A program made the position numbers and the translations under genes. This document shows positions 30,614 through 42,146 of a stretch of 64,000 nt of DNA, one piece after another. This DNA is from Oegoconia quadripuncta (Eukaryota; Arthropoda; Insecta; Lepidoptera; Autostichidae). Location: the NCBI GenBank assembly GCA_949316235.1, contig OX438747.1:28338618-28402617 (forward strand), read 5' to 3'. Every line of letters starts with the position of its first letter. Positions within the stretch are counted from its first letter, which is position 1. The notes under the pieces were generated by a model, which saw only the letters and a program-made list of their open reading frames with translations, searched no databases and was not told the DNA's origin.

Positions 30614-31678
30614 TGCAAATTACAAGTAGGCCGAATTCAGACGACGATTAATTTAATTCGAAATCCCAAAGAATAAACCAGCGTTAATAATTGAGAGAGC
30701 TGCTGTAAAATTCGCCACCTAATGGCAGAGAAATCAATAAGCAAGGAACAAGCAAAGAGTACACCAAAGAGTAGAATAATACAACAAAACCTACGAAGAT
30801 CAATAAGGAGAGAGAAGGAAGTCTTTATAAGTGAGAGAGAGAGCGTCAAACAAAGCCTCTATGCACGATGTTTGACGCAGTGTTGCCAACAATAATTTTG
30901 AAATTCCACCGACTCCATTGTAATTATGGAGGTACCATTAGGGCAACCACTCGTGACCCCCACCTACATTCATTACTTATATAGGTTTGTAACCTAACTA
31001 TAATAACAACTATACAGGGCATAATAATAAAATAATAACGAAATCATAATAACTCATAAAATTTAATCACACGTGACTCTTAGAATAATCATAATCAACA
31101 GTATTTCGAATAATATTATGAATTAGGTATCCGTAAGTACTTGGATGGGTACAGTCGCTTGCAGTTTAAAGCACACTTCTCGTTTGTGCTAGCTCTATCG
31201 CATTAATTATGTTGTGCAAAATGAACCATCCTGGTAACGCGGACTTATAATAAAATTGCTTGTGTTATACATATACATCTATGTTAGTTTGGGCATCAGT
31301 CACCCACAGGTCTGTTGATGTATGTCACATTTGATTTGTATTTACCAACTTTCCGTCCGCGGCTTCGCCTGCGTGGAATAACTTAATCGCGGAAATTTGT
31401 TTATCCCGCGGGAAGTATTCACTTTATTGGGATAAAAAGTATATTCTATCTATATAGAAGAGAGAATACAAAGAAGAGAAAAGAAGAACAATACAAATCA
31501 AAAATCAAAATATTTTATTTCTTTAAGAAAGATTTTACATTATTAATATTTGGGTGGAAAACACCTAGTAAGTACCTAAGTACCTGTATCAGGTGCTTTC
31601 GCTCTTCTTTAACAATTACAAGATTTGTAAAGAAACATAACCAATTAGGTATCATATGAGTTAAATATAACTTGCAAA
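30614..31678. other. Intergenic stretch with a 5S-like scrap
   Basis: No gene seen. A short 5S-like string (gtaagtacttggatgggtac, 31133-31152) suggests an old 5S-derived SINE. A/T-rich triplet repeats occur near 31025. Confidence 0.4.
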
Positions 31679-31719
31679 ATAGAATGTGTGTATGTGTGTA
31701 TGTAAGGGCGCGTGAGTGT

Positions 31720-31813
<94 letters not shown>

Positions 31814-31975
31814 GCGTGTATGGGTGTGTACGTGTATGGGTATGTGCGTGCGTGTGTAAGGGTGTGTGCGTGTATGGGTGTGTGCGTGTATGGATGTGTA
31901 CGTGTATGGGTGAGGAGTATGTGTGTGTGTGTCTGTGGGTTTGTGTGGGTGTGGGCGTGGGTGTGTGTATGGGTG
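31679..31975 (+). repeat. (TG)n microsatellite
   Basis: A pure (TG)n of about 90 bp (31721-31808) is embedded in about 200 bp of interrupted GT-rich repeats. Frames through it (poly Cys-Val or His-Thr) are artefacts. Confidence 0.97.
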
Positions 31976-32685
31976 GATGCCATTTTATAAATGAGTTAAG
32001 TTATGCCATTGTATGAGTTTAAGTAGTTAACTAATATTATAAATGTGAGAGTATGCCGATAAAATGAGTACCTACCTCCCGCGGGACTAACAAATTAACA
32101 AAAAATACAACTAAGATTGAGATCATAACGTCATCATGTACACTGAGTTGTTTGCAAAACCATTCTTGGATTATGAGAGCGGGTTAATATTTTTAAAAAC
32201 AGACTGAATTAATATTATATAAATATAAAATTCAAGTATTTGGACAAAGCTTCAGCAATTGGACCACCTAAAAATTTTTGTGTTCGATCGCTAATTGCCG
32301 TTTAGCTAGCTTGCGTTCGATAGCTACGTTTGGTAGCACGTAAGCGCCCTAGAAGTAAAGCGTCATATACAAGGACCATCACTGATGTACATCTGTTCAC
32401 GGTTACGGTGCATTTATTATTTAACCGATCGAGTTAAATAAGCGCACGCGTTTTTTTTTATTTATAATACCACCAGTAAGTTTATCAAAACGTCAAAAAA
32501 TTAGAGCACACTATCAATTGTTGCAGCTTCCCCTAAAATGGGTATTAAATCTTGTAATGCATTTTTTCTTTTTTCATATAGTCCGCACTGGAAACATTCC
32601 ACAGACTTTATATTTTTGTAAATTATTTTGCGCAATAAAGAGTATTTGTATTGTATTTGTATTGTATTTTTCTATAAATATAGGC

Positions 32686-32750
32686 CCATATTAATAAACC
32701 ATTCTCCTGATTGAGATGACCGTTGACGCTTGAGAATCTGTTGCATATTA
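32686..32750 (+). repeat. Truncated copy of the MITE at 63646
   Basis: The string cccatattaataaaccattc followed by tcctgattgaga matches the left end of the 63646-63913 element. Confidence 0.5.
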
Positions 32751-33199
32751 AAATAGTATCACAAAAAAGAGTATTTGTCACGCTTCCAGCCTACCTTACA
32801 CCGGCAGCAAAGTCACGATGATGGTGATGTATATTTGAGGAAGCTGTGGGTTATGGGTTAATAATTACACCGAGACCACTTAATGTTTTATTGGTTATGC
32901 ATCGTAATTTAATAGTACTGAATAAAAACCTAAAACAAAGAAAATACACATTTTACAAAATATTCGCTATTGTTAAGATGAACACGGTGGTGATGGGTGG
33001 ATGAAGGATGAATTATGGTATTAGAAAAGTACATACCCACAAGGGTTTAGGAGGGATCCATAAAAACTGGAACTTGGTGAATACACTGCACTGCTGTGAA
33101 CCGACTGACGAATGTGTCAGGACTCAGAAAACAATGGACAGAATTTGAATTAAAATCCATTTGAAATGATGACACAAGAAAGGAATTCTGTGTGCGAAG

Positions 33200-33371
33200 T
33201 GCGAGTTTTGTCTCGTTTTTAACTTTACCATCGCGTTCGCGTTTACGCAAAAAGTATCTATGAAAAAAATCGTTTTGCAAACTATCCGCTAGAGGCGCTG
33301 CACATTTCTTCATACAAATCGTCGCGTAAACGTGAACGCGGTAGTAAAGTTAAGTCGGAACAAAACTCACA
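33200..33371. mobile_element. MITE with ~48 bp inverted repeats
   Basis: The left arm GAGTTTTGTCTCGTTTTTAA.. and right arm ..TTAAGTCGGAACAAAACTC are complementary over about 48 bp, including GCGTTCGCGTTTACGC. There is no coding capacity and the target duplication is unclear. Confidence 0.65.
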
Positions 33372-34259
33372 CTCCGCCCTCAGAGGAGACGAGGGACGAG
33401 AAAAGAGCAGCATGACATCAACGGAGGTGGCACCGTTACATATTGAGACTGAGACGCAATCTCAATACGGCGGTCTGACAGTGTTTTGCAGTCCATAATG
33501 ACATGCAGTCACCTTGCGCTACAACCTCTAAATGACGAATCTGCTGCACAGTAACTTTAAACACGTGACGTACGTTCGCATTCATTTTCTCTCTGCTCAA
33601 CGTTCGCCGTGGGGGGGCTCTCGCTGGACGCAAAATTGGTCGTGCAAGTCCAGCAAACAATTAATAATTATTATTGACGTACCACGAGTCTATTCATTGT
33701 CGTTTTGCATCGGGCCTCGTGCATGACCTAGGGGGGTTGTACATCAAGATCGGTCGTGTACCTATAAGACGTTTAAGGATAAGGGGATAAACGTCAAATG
33801 GATGGACGTATCTCGGGCGCTTACTAGGTGTCAGATTTAGCGATCAAACGCAAGCCAGTTAAATGGCAAATTATTACTTATTGAACCCAAAAACTGCCAT
33901 CGTTCGAAATTAAGTATAATAATAATATTACATTTAAAATACTAGGATGACTTAAATAGGTAATGAGAATTTAAACGAATTTGAAAATGAAAACAATCAT
34001 TAAATATTACTGTATACTGATCTTGTGTGTAACTTTATCTGATTGTGGAGAAAATAAACAGATATCACAAACAGAATGAGAAATCCAAAATCATATAAAT
34101 CATATAACACATTTCCATAAAAATAAATTGCTGTTCTTTGTCATTTGTTTCAAATTATTACCACAGACATTTGGAGTGATATCCACTAATACCGATTAGC
34201 GACCGTACAATTTAAACTTTAGAAATTATTCTAATTCCGAATTATGTATATCTTTATCA

Positions 34260-34386
34260 AAAAAAAAATGTATATAAGTAGTATATCAACCATCTGGTAT
34301 CCACAACACAAGCCTATAGTTGCTTACTGTGGAACTAGATGGCGCTGTGTGTATGTCTAAGGATATTTATTTATTTATTATTATTA
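34260..34386 (+). repeat. SINE A, 5'-truncated, abutting the PRDM9-like stop
   Basis: Only the 3' domain is present (atctggtatccacaacacaa ... ctagatggcgctgtgtgt), then an (ATTT)/(ATT) tail that runs into the minus-strand gene's last codons. Confidence 0.8.
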
Positions 34387-37300
34387 TTATTTTTTCATAC
34401 ACACTGTTCTTACATGTCTCTTCAATGATCTTTCATGAACATATTTCGTTTGACATATGATACACAAATAAGGTCTATCTGTACTATGAACTTCCATGTG
34501 ACGCTTTAACATGTAATTCTGAGTAAACTCCCTTTGACATACATTACAGGTGTAAGGAAGTTTTAAAAAACAATTTACAGGAGTCACAAATCTATCTTTA
34601 CTGTGAACTTGCACTTGATTTTGTGATGTTTTATCTAAGACAGGATTCGTTTTTTTACCATTGTGTCTTCTAATGTGTGCACCCAAATTACGTTTCTTGC
34701 TAAATTTAGCATCACAAATGGTACACTTATAAGGTTTGTCATTACTATTACAATCACCTTGTAATTTACACTCTATCTTAAGTTTATTGGAATGCGCATT
34801 TTCATGCTTCTTTAAACTGTATGACTTATTTGTTTTATAACTACATAAGTGACATGAATATTTTTTAGCTGCGACATGTACGTCTTTTATGTGTCTCTTT
34901 AAATTAGAAGGTGTTGCAAATCTATAACTGCAAAGGTCGCAAACATGTTGTCGGGATTTGTCATGCAACTTTGTATGCGCCTCTAACATCTTTTTAACTT
35001 TAGTATGGTATTTACAATCATTGCAATAGTAGTTGTTGAGTTTGTGACGTATCAAATCCCGTTTTGTTTGAAATTGTTTGTTACAGTGATTGCAATTAAA
35101 TGTGCTGTTATTGTTAAATGATATATCATTTGGCGTGTGCTCATTGTTTGATCTAATGTTCTCCGGTTGTTTAGTGTATACTTCGGATTTGTCATAATCA
35201 TGAGTTTCTTTTTCCTCTAATTGATAAAGTATACTACTGCAGCCTATTTTTATATCTTCTGTTTCTCTTTCACATTCCGTAAGTATATCTTCTATAAATT
35301 CTTCTTCTTCCTCTGTAGTTTCTTTATTGTCATCGTTTATATATTTCTCTCCCAAATCAAGTTCCTTAGACATGCCTAAAATATTTGATACAGGTAATGG
35401 TTTAATACAAATACTAGATTTTAAAATTGATTGGTTAGGGATTGTACCTATTTATAAACTTACCTGATATGTGAGCATAAACGGGTGAATTATACGTCCG
35501 AAGATTAATGTTGAGCGAGTTAGCGAACTCGCTGCCGTAGAATATTAGCAGCTCAGTGAATTTTGGTATTACTTTTATAGTTCTGCAAAAAGGATGAGAA
35601 TGCCTCATTGATAATATTGATATTGTGTTTCACTACTGGCAAATTACGTCGAGTTCGAATGTGACAGTCAAAAGGTATTTAATGGTAAGATCAGTTAAAA
35701 TAAATGCTTTTTCTTGATCTGGCATTGATATTTTTTGTTTTATGACTTTTTGAAATCAGAAACATTTATTTTAAAGATTGTTTTAGGATAACATGAAATG
35801 TGCCTTATTTGCCCAATCGATAGTTTCTTTTACGAAAACTTTATGACTTCAAATTCAATTTTATTAAATTTAGAGACAACTAAAATCCACGGTTTAATGG
35901 TAAACTTCCTTCTACAATAAATGGATAGATAATTTTTCAAGACAATTTAAATAAAACTTAGTAGGTACTTTGTTACATAATATGTTTACTAACAACTAAT
36001 AGGGCAGTGTGTGGCCACAAGTCGAATGGGTCAAACCTCGGTGTGTCAGATTGCTCAAAGAACAAAACACTGATCTTTCAATTAAAAGGTACCCGAGCAA
36101 CACAATACAGTCGAAAGCACATCAGACGTATAACTTTAACCTTTGGACCATCTATACGTTATATGGGCGGGTTACCGTACAGCAACTCAGATTATACTGG
36201 CACATTAAGGACATGCAACTAATTAGTATTTGTATAATGCATGTGGTGAATAATTAAATAAGGCTTGTCAAAGTCAACGACCAAAAACATAGCTTCCAGG
36301 TCATGGTCAAATTGGCGCCCGAACAGGGACAAAGGTCTTGGATCCTGCCGAGACGCTTTCTTTTATTATGAGGCTATTTCGATCGAATATTATTTCATTA
36401 TTCGATATTTGGACAAATACTAATTTACTATTCAATATTCGGACAACCGTTTCCAATCGGTCGCTCTGGAAATCTATGGGGGAGGCAGTAGTGGACGTCC
36501 TGTATTATTTATATTAGTATCTTATTATTTGATTTCAGCAAAGCTTAATATTGCTATTCGATATTCCACCCAATTCCTATACAGGGAGAAATTTAATTCG
36601 TGTCATTCCTGATTACTGCTGACTCCACTCCTGATTACGAACAACTTTCCCCAAGGAACCACGGTCGAATTCGATCAAAAAATTTCCGATTACCTATTAA
36701 GTAAACTATTCTGAAACCACCTTTAGTATGGACACCAATAAGTTCGGTTCCTAGTGGAAAGTCGTTCGTAATCAGGAGTTGGTATTGCTTGTATATGTGA
36801 CTGTTGCAGGTCGTCACAGCGACCGTTGCCCATCTATAGTAATCGCCACTAACCTACAGTTCGTTGCTCAGGTTAACTTCTCTGAGCAATTGGATTATTG
36901 CTGTAATGTGCCACCCAGATGGATATGGTTCCTAGTAAAAGTTATTCGTAATCAGAAGGGCAGTCACCAGTGGAAAATTTATGGACTCCTATACTACCGG
37001 TGGTTTCAGAATGGTTAACTTTGTATGTGTAATCAAAAATTTTGTGATACAATTTGAGTAGGTATAGTTCCTTGAGGAAAGTTATTCATAATCAAGAGTG
37101 GCGTCACCAGTTTATATAGTAATCAAATTCACCCTGTATTGCTATAAATATAAGTAAATATAAATATTTGGGACACTTACACCAATCATCCAGTTCCAAA
37201 CTAAGCAAAGCTTGTGCTATGGATACTAGATAACGGATAAACATACATAAATATTTATATAAACATCCATGACTCAGGAATAAATGTTCGCATTCATCAG

Positions 37301-40300
37301 ACAAACATATACCCCTCGCGGGATTCGAACCGCAAATCGAATTCGCTGACAGGGTCACTATCCACTACTCCAATCGGTCGTCATATATCGATCATCTACA
37401 GCGCGACCTTAGTGAGTATGTATATTAATAAGAAGTTAATATTACCTGTAATACAGCTGGCCCTGATACTGGTACGCTGCCATGTTCTGCTCCATCCAGT
37501 GCCGCGAGCAGTTCACGTAACGCATCCAGTTGGAGTTGTTTGCGTCTTCAGCGTCAACCATATAGGAAGGCTTGTTGTTGCGGTCGTATAACTGTTTTAA
37601 ATAAATTATTAATGTTAAATAAGTAATTTTAATACCAAAGACCGCCAAAACACTCTTCTGTTGCGCGTCCCCAGCCTTGGGATATATGTATCACGGAATA
37701 TTGGTACTAAACTGATGGTTGGTGATGCGTGCGTGTGGGAATGGGGTGGAGCGGCGCAATTTTTTTCTTTCTTTTAAACGATTTCTTTCTTTTTTCTTTC
37801 CTTTAATTTAGCTTAATTTAACCATACCTATGTACATTGTTTAATAAATGGATAACTGTAATACGCGATAGTTTTAGTCACATGTTTTGTAATACTTTAT
37901 TTGTGTAAGCTGTTGCTATCCGGAATAAGTGAAAATAAATAAATAAAATAAAATATGACATCAGTCATCCACACTCTTATGGATGGCTAAATGTGGCTGA
38001 ATAGACCGGCAATCGAATATTACATAGCTAACATAATGAGTATAACTATTTACGTATAAAAACCCAAAAAACCTTACAGCATATTTTGTATATTGCCATA
38101 AACATACCCTAGGACTCTGGAGATTAAGACGAATCGAATAAGATATTACACTTTAAGTTGTTTAGGCTACAGGAGGTAGCATAGAAATCTACATATTGCA
38201 TACATACACTCAAAAAATGTTACTCTCCTCCATCCTTTCTGGGGTAAACGGTTAAAGAGAATATACATATGCCGCAGGCAGATCGTTGAATTAGCCATTT
38301 CATGAAATGCCTAAGCGGAACGTTAGGTATGTATGACGGATATTTCCTACATTATTGGAAACTGTGCTGCTACGGGGGTTAAAAAGAGATGGCTATCTGA
38401 AAACTATTTCGCTTCGAATGTATCGCCCGTTGTCGACCAGAGTGCTACAATTGGAGCATATTCACGTCTTTACTTTCTGAACAGAATCGTTTAATGTTTC
38501 AATAGGAAACTGGTTCCACTAGCCCTGAGATAAATGAATTATTAGGCAAGCTCAACGTATAATCAATCGTCCGGGTTACTATGGTCGTACGGCGTTTAGT
38601 TACTTCACGATGATAGTTTTGAAAATTAAAATTATAGTATTTATAACTAACCTGCCAGCAATAGGCGGAGGAAGCGTCACGTGATCGTTTGCCATCGTAC
38701 GGACCAAACTGAACTCCGCGCGGGAGCGTTAGCGAACTAAACACACCCAGTCCAGCACCTGTTGAAGGACACGAATGAAGTGCAAAAATGTGAAGTAGGT
38801 TTTTTTTATGCACGCTGGATTCGTACTTGACCTCAATCACACCTGATGTTAAGTGAAGATGAGGTCGAAGGTGGAAACCCCAACACGTTTGGGGGACTGG
38901 CTATCTTATCTCTGACAACTGGAACACAACAATGCTAAACATTAGCATGCAACAATGAAGCCTCGGTCTCTCTCTATTGCTACACCCTAAGGGGTACACA
39001 TGTGATACTAATATTACGAAAACCTAAGACCTTAAAACTCATGTGAAAGCAATAAATTGATTGATTGATTGATTGATTGACATTGATACTTGACGGCAGA
39101 TTTAGATAAGATGGTGGTAGCTAGCCAGGCGGACATTTTAAAATGCCCTACCACCAACCAAACCGAACCAAACCAACTATAAATACTCAATAATTATGTA
39201 ACTCGAAAATTCTGTGATAATGACATACATATAGATTCCAGTTTTAGGCATAATACCAACTTACATTAGCCCAGTACATATTACAAGATTAAAAGGGTTT
39301 GTTCCGTTGGATAATTAAGATATCTTTTTAAATCTAACTAATATTAGAAATGCGAAAGTTTGGATATTTACTTGTTTGTTGCTCAATCACAGCGAAACTG
39401 ATGAAAGGATTAAACGATTAAACCCTTTTATTGTTAATGTATAGCTGAGCTGTTCAGTTACACCAAAAGCAAAACACTGATTTTCTCAGCTATTTGGATG
39501 ACCATGTAGGTATATGTATTGTAGCAGTATGATGGATCATACATAGATGATGATAAGCTTATAGGTAAAATACAACCAATGGGGAAATTATCAGCAGTGA
39601 GCGTCTAGTGGCGCCCTCATCAGATCATCAGATATTTTTTTTAAATAACACATTAATTTATTAAAGAATATAAATGTAATCACAGGTAGGAGTACTAACA
39701 TTGTATAGTAGAAGGAGCAAGATGCAAAAACAAATGTGGTATTGTCAGCGCTGCTCGAGGTACGTAGGAAGGCAGATTTGTCTTTGGCGGTACCTGGAAA
39801 CTCGGTCAAAGCGTGTTAGTACTATTTATACCTTTTTTCTTAACGATAGGTACTTAACGAATTTGGTGAATGCCACTTATTCAAGGATAAACTGTATGAT
39901 TTAGCTTAATTTTGACACTTTTCATCCGAAATAAAGACCTTCAGAATTGCGAACGGACCCATATGCGAACTGGACGAGTTGCGAATGGGGCAAGTTGCGA
40001 AAGGCACGACTTAAAAATGTGGGACAATATGCGAAGGTGTCAAACGTGACAAAAACCTTTCTTTCTCGTCGTGCGATCGTGACCTTTCTTTCTGGTAACG
40101 ACAAGACGCTCGGTAGTTTTCGAGATACGTCAATTTAAATTTAGACAGCTGTCATCTGTACAGAATAGAGTCATGACATGGCCGTTTTAAATTTGAAATT
40201 GACAGCTGTCATTAGAATAATATGAATTTCCTTTTAAACTTAACCCTGACTATATTTGGCACAAATGAATATAGTCACTAGGAATAGCTTGCTCTTGTAT

Positions 40301-41373
40301 ACCTTGTTGTCTGGGATGACCAGCAGTGGGCCATGTATGGAGCAATACTCGTAGACATAGTCAGCACACTTGACACAGTCTACAAGATAATTTTAAATAT
40401 ATTAGAAATACATCAGGGTAATATTGTAAAGGTTGTAATATTTCAGCTTAACTAGTTAAGAATGCTATACTATAATTTTGTGAATTTTCGGTAAGTTCTT
40501 CCTAACTCTTTTGTTGTCCTTACCTAGTTCAATTCAATGCAGTAACTATGTTTTATATGTTACACATGTACCAGTAACAAAACATAGGTAATGAAGTTAG
40601 TAAGATAGTTTAGTAGAAGGTAGTTAATTTCATAGTTGAGAATGGGGCCCTTTCAAGCCAGCTCATAGTGTGTAAAATATAACTAATAAGTGAGTGAGAA
40701 AAATAATGCGTTAAATATGAAAATTTTACTCATAATTATCCATGGACTAATTTGGGACTTGACAATTATTGTAGTGTTCGAAATATTTATACCGGTGAGT
40801 ATTTTTAACGTAAGGAAAAAAATAGAGCATTATAATGCTCTATTTTTTTGTGGCTAATAATATATTATTAGGTATGAAATAGAACGTGTTTGTAGCCTAT
40901 GCCACATAATTACTTCATTAAATTAAATAAATAAAGAAAATTCGGAGAAAATATGAGTTAGCCAGTCGCATATCAAAAACTTGAAGTCACGGGCTTCTTT
41001 TTTCAAAAAATAATAAACTGCCAATAACTTCTGTTTCACTTACCTAATATGCCCCATATTTTTCCTTGTCGTAAAAAAACTCACCAGTAATGCTGGCAAT
41101 GTAACGTACCTATCAAAATTAACGATTACCAATAGTAGGATGAAAATAAGAAGAACAAGGATCTAATGTCTGGCATGAAAAATTGAGGTTGTTTTTTAGG
41201 GACGCTAATCTATAATTGATTACTTATTAAATATTGAATAATGTCCATGCTAGTATACGTTACTTACACATATATTCATCAAAAGCGGGCTCCTCTGGTT
41301 CATAATAGCTCACTCGTGTCTTCTTACGCAGGTTTATCTTGTTTGTGTCACTTTCAATACAATAAGAAAACAT
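34387..41373 (-). CDS. PRDM9-like: PRDM9-like histone-lysine N-methyltransferase
   Basis: Seven minus-strand exons join in phase: 41373-41268, 40379-40303, 39793-39700, 38758-38652, 37591-37446, 35582-35464 and 35375-34387 (545 residues). Exon 1 gives an SSXRD-like segment (NLRKKTRVSYYEPEEP). Exons 1-2 form the zinc knuckle with MYCVKCADYV and C..H (EYCSIHGP). Exons 3-6 form the PR/SET domain: CAGLGVFSSLTLPRGVQFGP, NWMRYVNC, EQNMAAYQYQGQLYYR and ELLIFYGSEF. Exon 7 encodes an acidic stretch and about seven C2H2 fingers. This order is that of PRDM9/PRDM7, nuclear H3K4/K36 methyltransferases that mark recombination sites in many vertebrates. A KRAB domain is not seen. Fingers are dissimilar, unlike the tandem arrays of vertebrate PRDM9. 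The TAA lies in an antisense SINE tail. The start ATG has no upstream in-frame ATG nearby. Confidence 0.87.
36000..36340 (+). mobile_element. LTR-retroelement relic with tRNA-Lys primer site
   Basis: Positions 36313-36330 read TGGCGCCCGAACAGGGAC, an 18 nt complement of a tRNA-Lys 3' end, as in LTR element leaders. No paired LTR or gag follows. The upstream 36010-36100 resembles 55885-55960. It lies in a PRDM9-like intron. Confidence 0.5.
36600..37115. repeat. Cluster of fold-back MITE fragments
   Basis: Inverted pairs recur: ctcctgattacgaacaactt (about 36621) against gtcgttcgtaatcaggagt (about 36761), with further direct and inverted versions near 36930-36960 and 37065-37110. A related arm occurs at 47088-47160. 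Confidence 0.55.
37148..37382 (-). repeat. SINE C, full-length copy
   Basis: The body atggatactagataacggat and head gcgggattcgaaccgcaaat are present on the minus strand, about 65 bp 3' of PRDM9-like exon 5. Confidence 0.75.
38799..39180 (-). repeat. SINE B interrupted by an insertion
   Basis: B tail/body halves at 38799-38945 and about 39093-39180 are separated by about 145 bp ending in (ttga)5. The tRNA-like head is missing. Confidence 0.7.
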
Positions 41374-42146
41374 GTTGTAGAAAATGAAAAGGTGCGGAAA
41401 TTTTATTTAGGCATTCGTTTTCTGCAAATTTCCCGCTTAGCGTAACCATTTATTTTTTAGTTTGGGTACAAGCAAAGGTTTTTTCAATTATTCAGCATAA
41501 AAATGACCTTGTTTTACCACTGACGATAGTGCGCTCACTTATTAAGCCAGTATATAAAAGTTACTTGGTACTACTACGTATTTAGATGCCTAGTGCTATA
41601 TAATCTAAGGCCTACCGTATTTAGAACGTATCTGCAGTTTTGATATCGATTGTAGGTACATACATAATCTGTGGTAGCAAGAAACCAGCGTAATGCCAAT
41701 ACTTTGGAGGATAAACTTTTATAAGATTTTGTGATGCTTTCAGTGATGTTACAAAATACAAGGTTGTATGGTCTCTGATCTTTGCGTGCCATGGAGTGGC
41801 GAGTTTTACAACAATAACCGGACGTTCGTTTTGACGTTGACATTTGATTTGTTTATTGTTTTTCGTTTGTTGCATTTTTTTACTCTCGGGCTGATCGTAC
41901 AGTGTTTTTAGGCGTGTTTTTTGGGTAAAAATTTAAGTAAATAATACTTTATCTATAAGAGTCCAACTTCAATGCTTTTACGGACCAACCGCTTTAGTAT
42001 GGATGGTGGGCAACCGGGGTGCCCATAGAAATTAAAAAGAATGCGTCGCCACCGGCCTGGAAAATGAGTTTCTACTGGATTAAGTAAGACATATCATAAC
42101 GAAGTTTTAGACCGATTAAAAAAGTTAGATACTTATCGCAGCAATA
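41374..42146. promoter_or_regulatory. Shared head-to-head promoter region
   Basis: These 773 bp separate the start codons of the PRDM9-like (-) and ZAD (+) genes. No recognised repeat or other gene lies between, so one divergent promoter is likely. Core elements could not be pinned. Confidence 0.5.

Larger units (their letters stand above)
32285..33880. mobile_element. Possible DNA transposon remnant with inverted ends
   Basis: The segment near 32287-32350 (ccgtttagctagcttgcgtt ... gtaagcgccctag) is matched in inverse near 33812-33880 (gggcgcttactagg ... aacgcaagccagttaaatgg), about 70 bp with several mismatches. Weaker similarity extends inward (gatgtaca). No transposase frame lies between. 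Confidence 0.4.

Noticed and set aside
31645..32016. Open frames of 92-114 codons on both strands
   Set aside because: They are translations of the (TG)n microsatellite (Cys-Val or His-Thr repeats).
36313..36330. Primer site identical in type to that of lentiviruses
   Set aside because: An 18 nt complement of tRNA-Lys is shared by many LTR elements; no viral genes are nearby.
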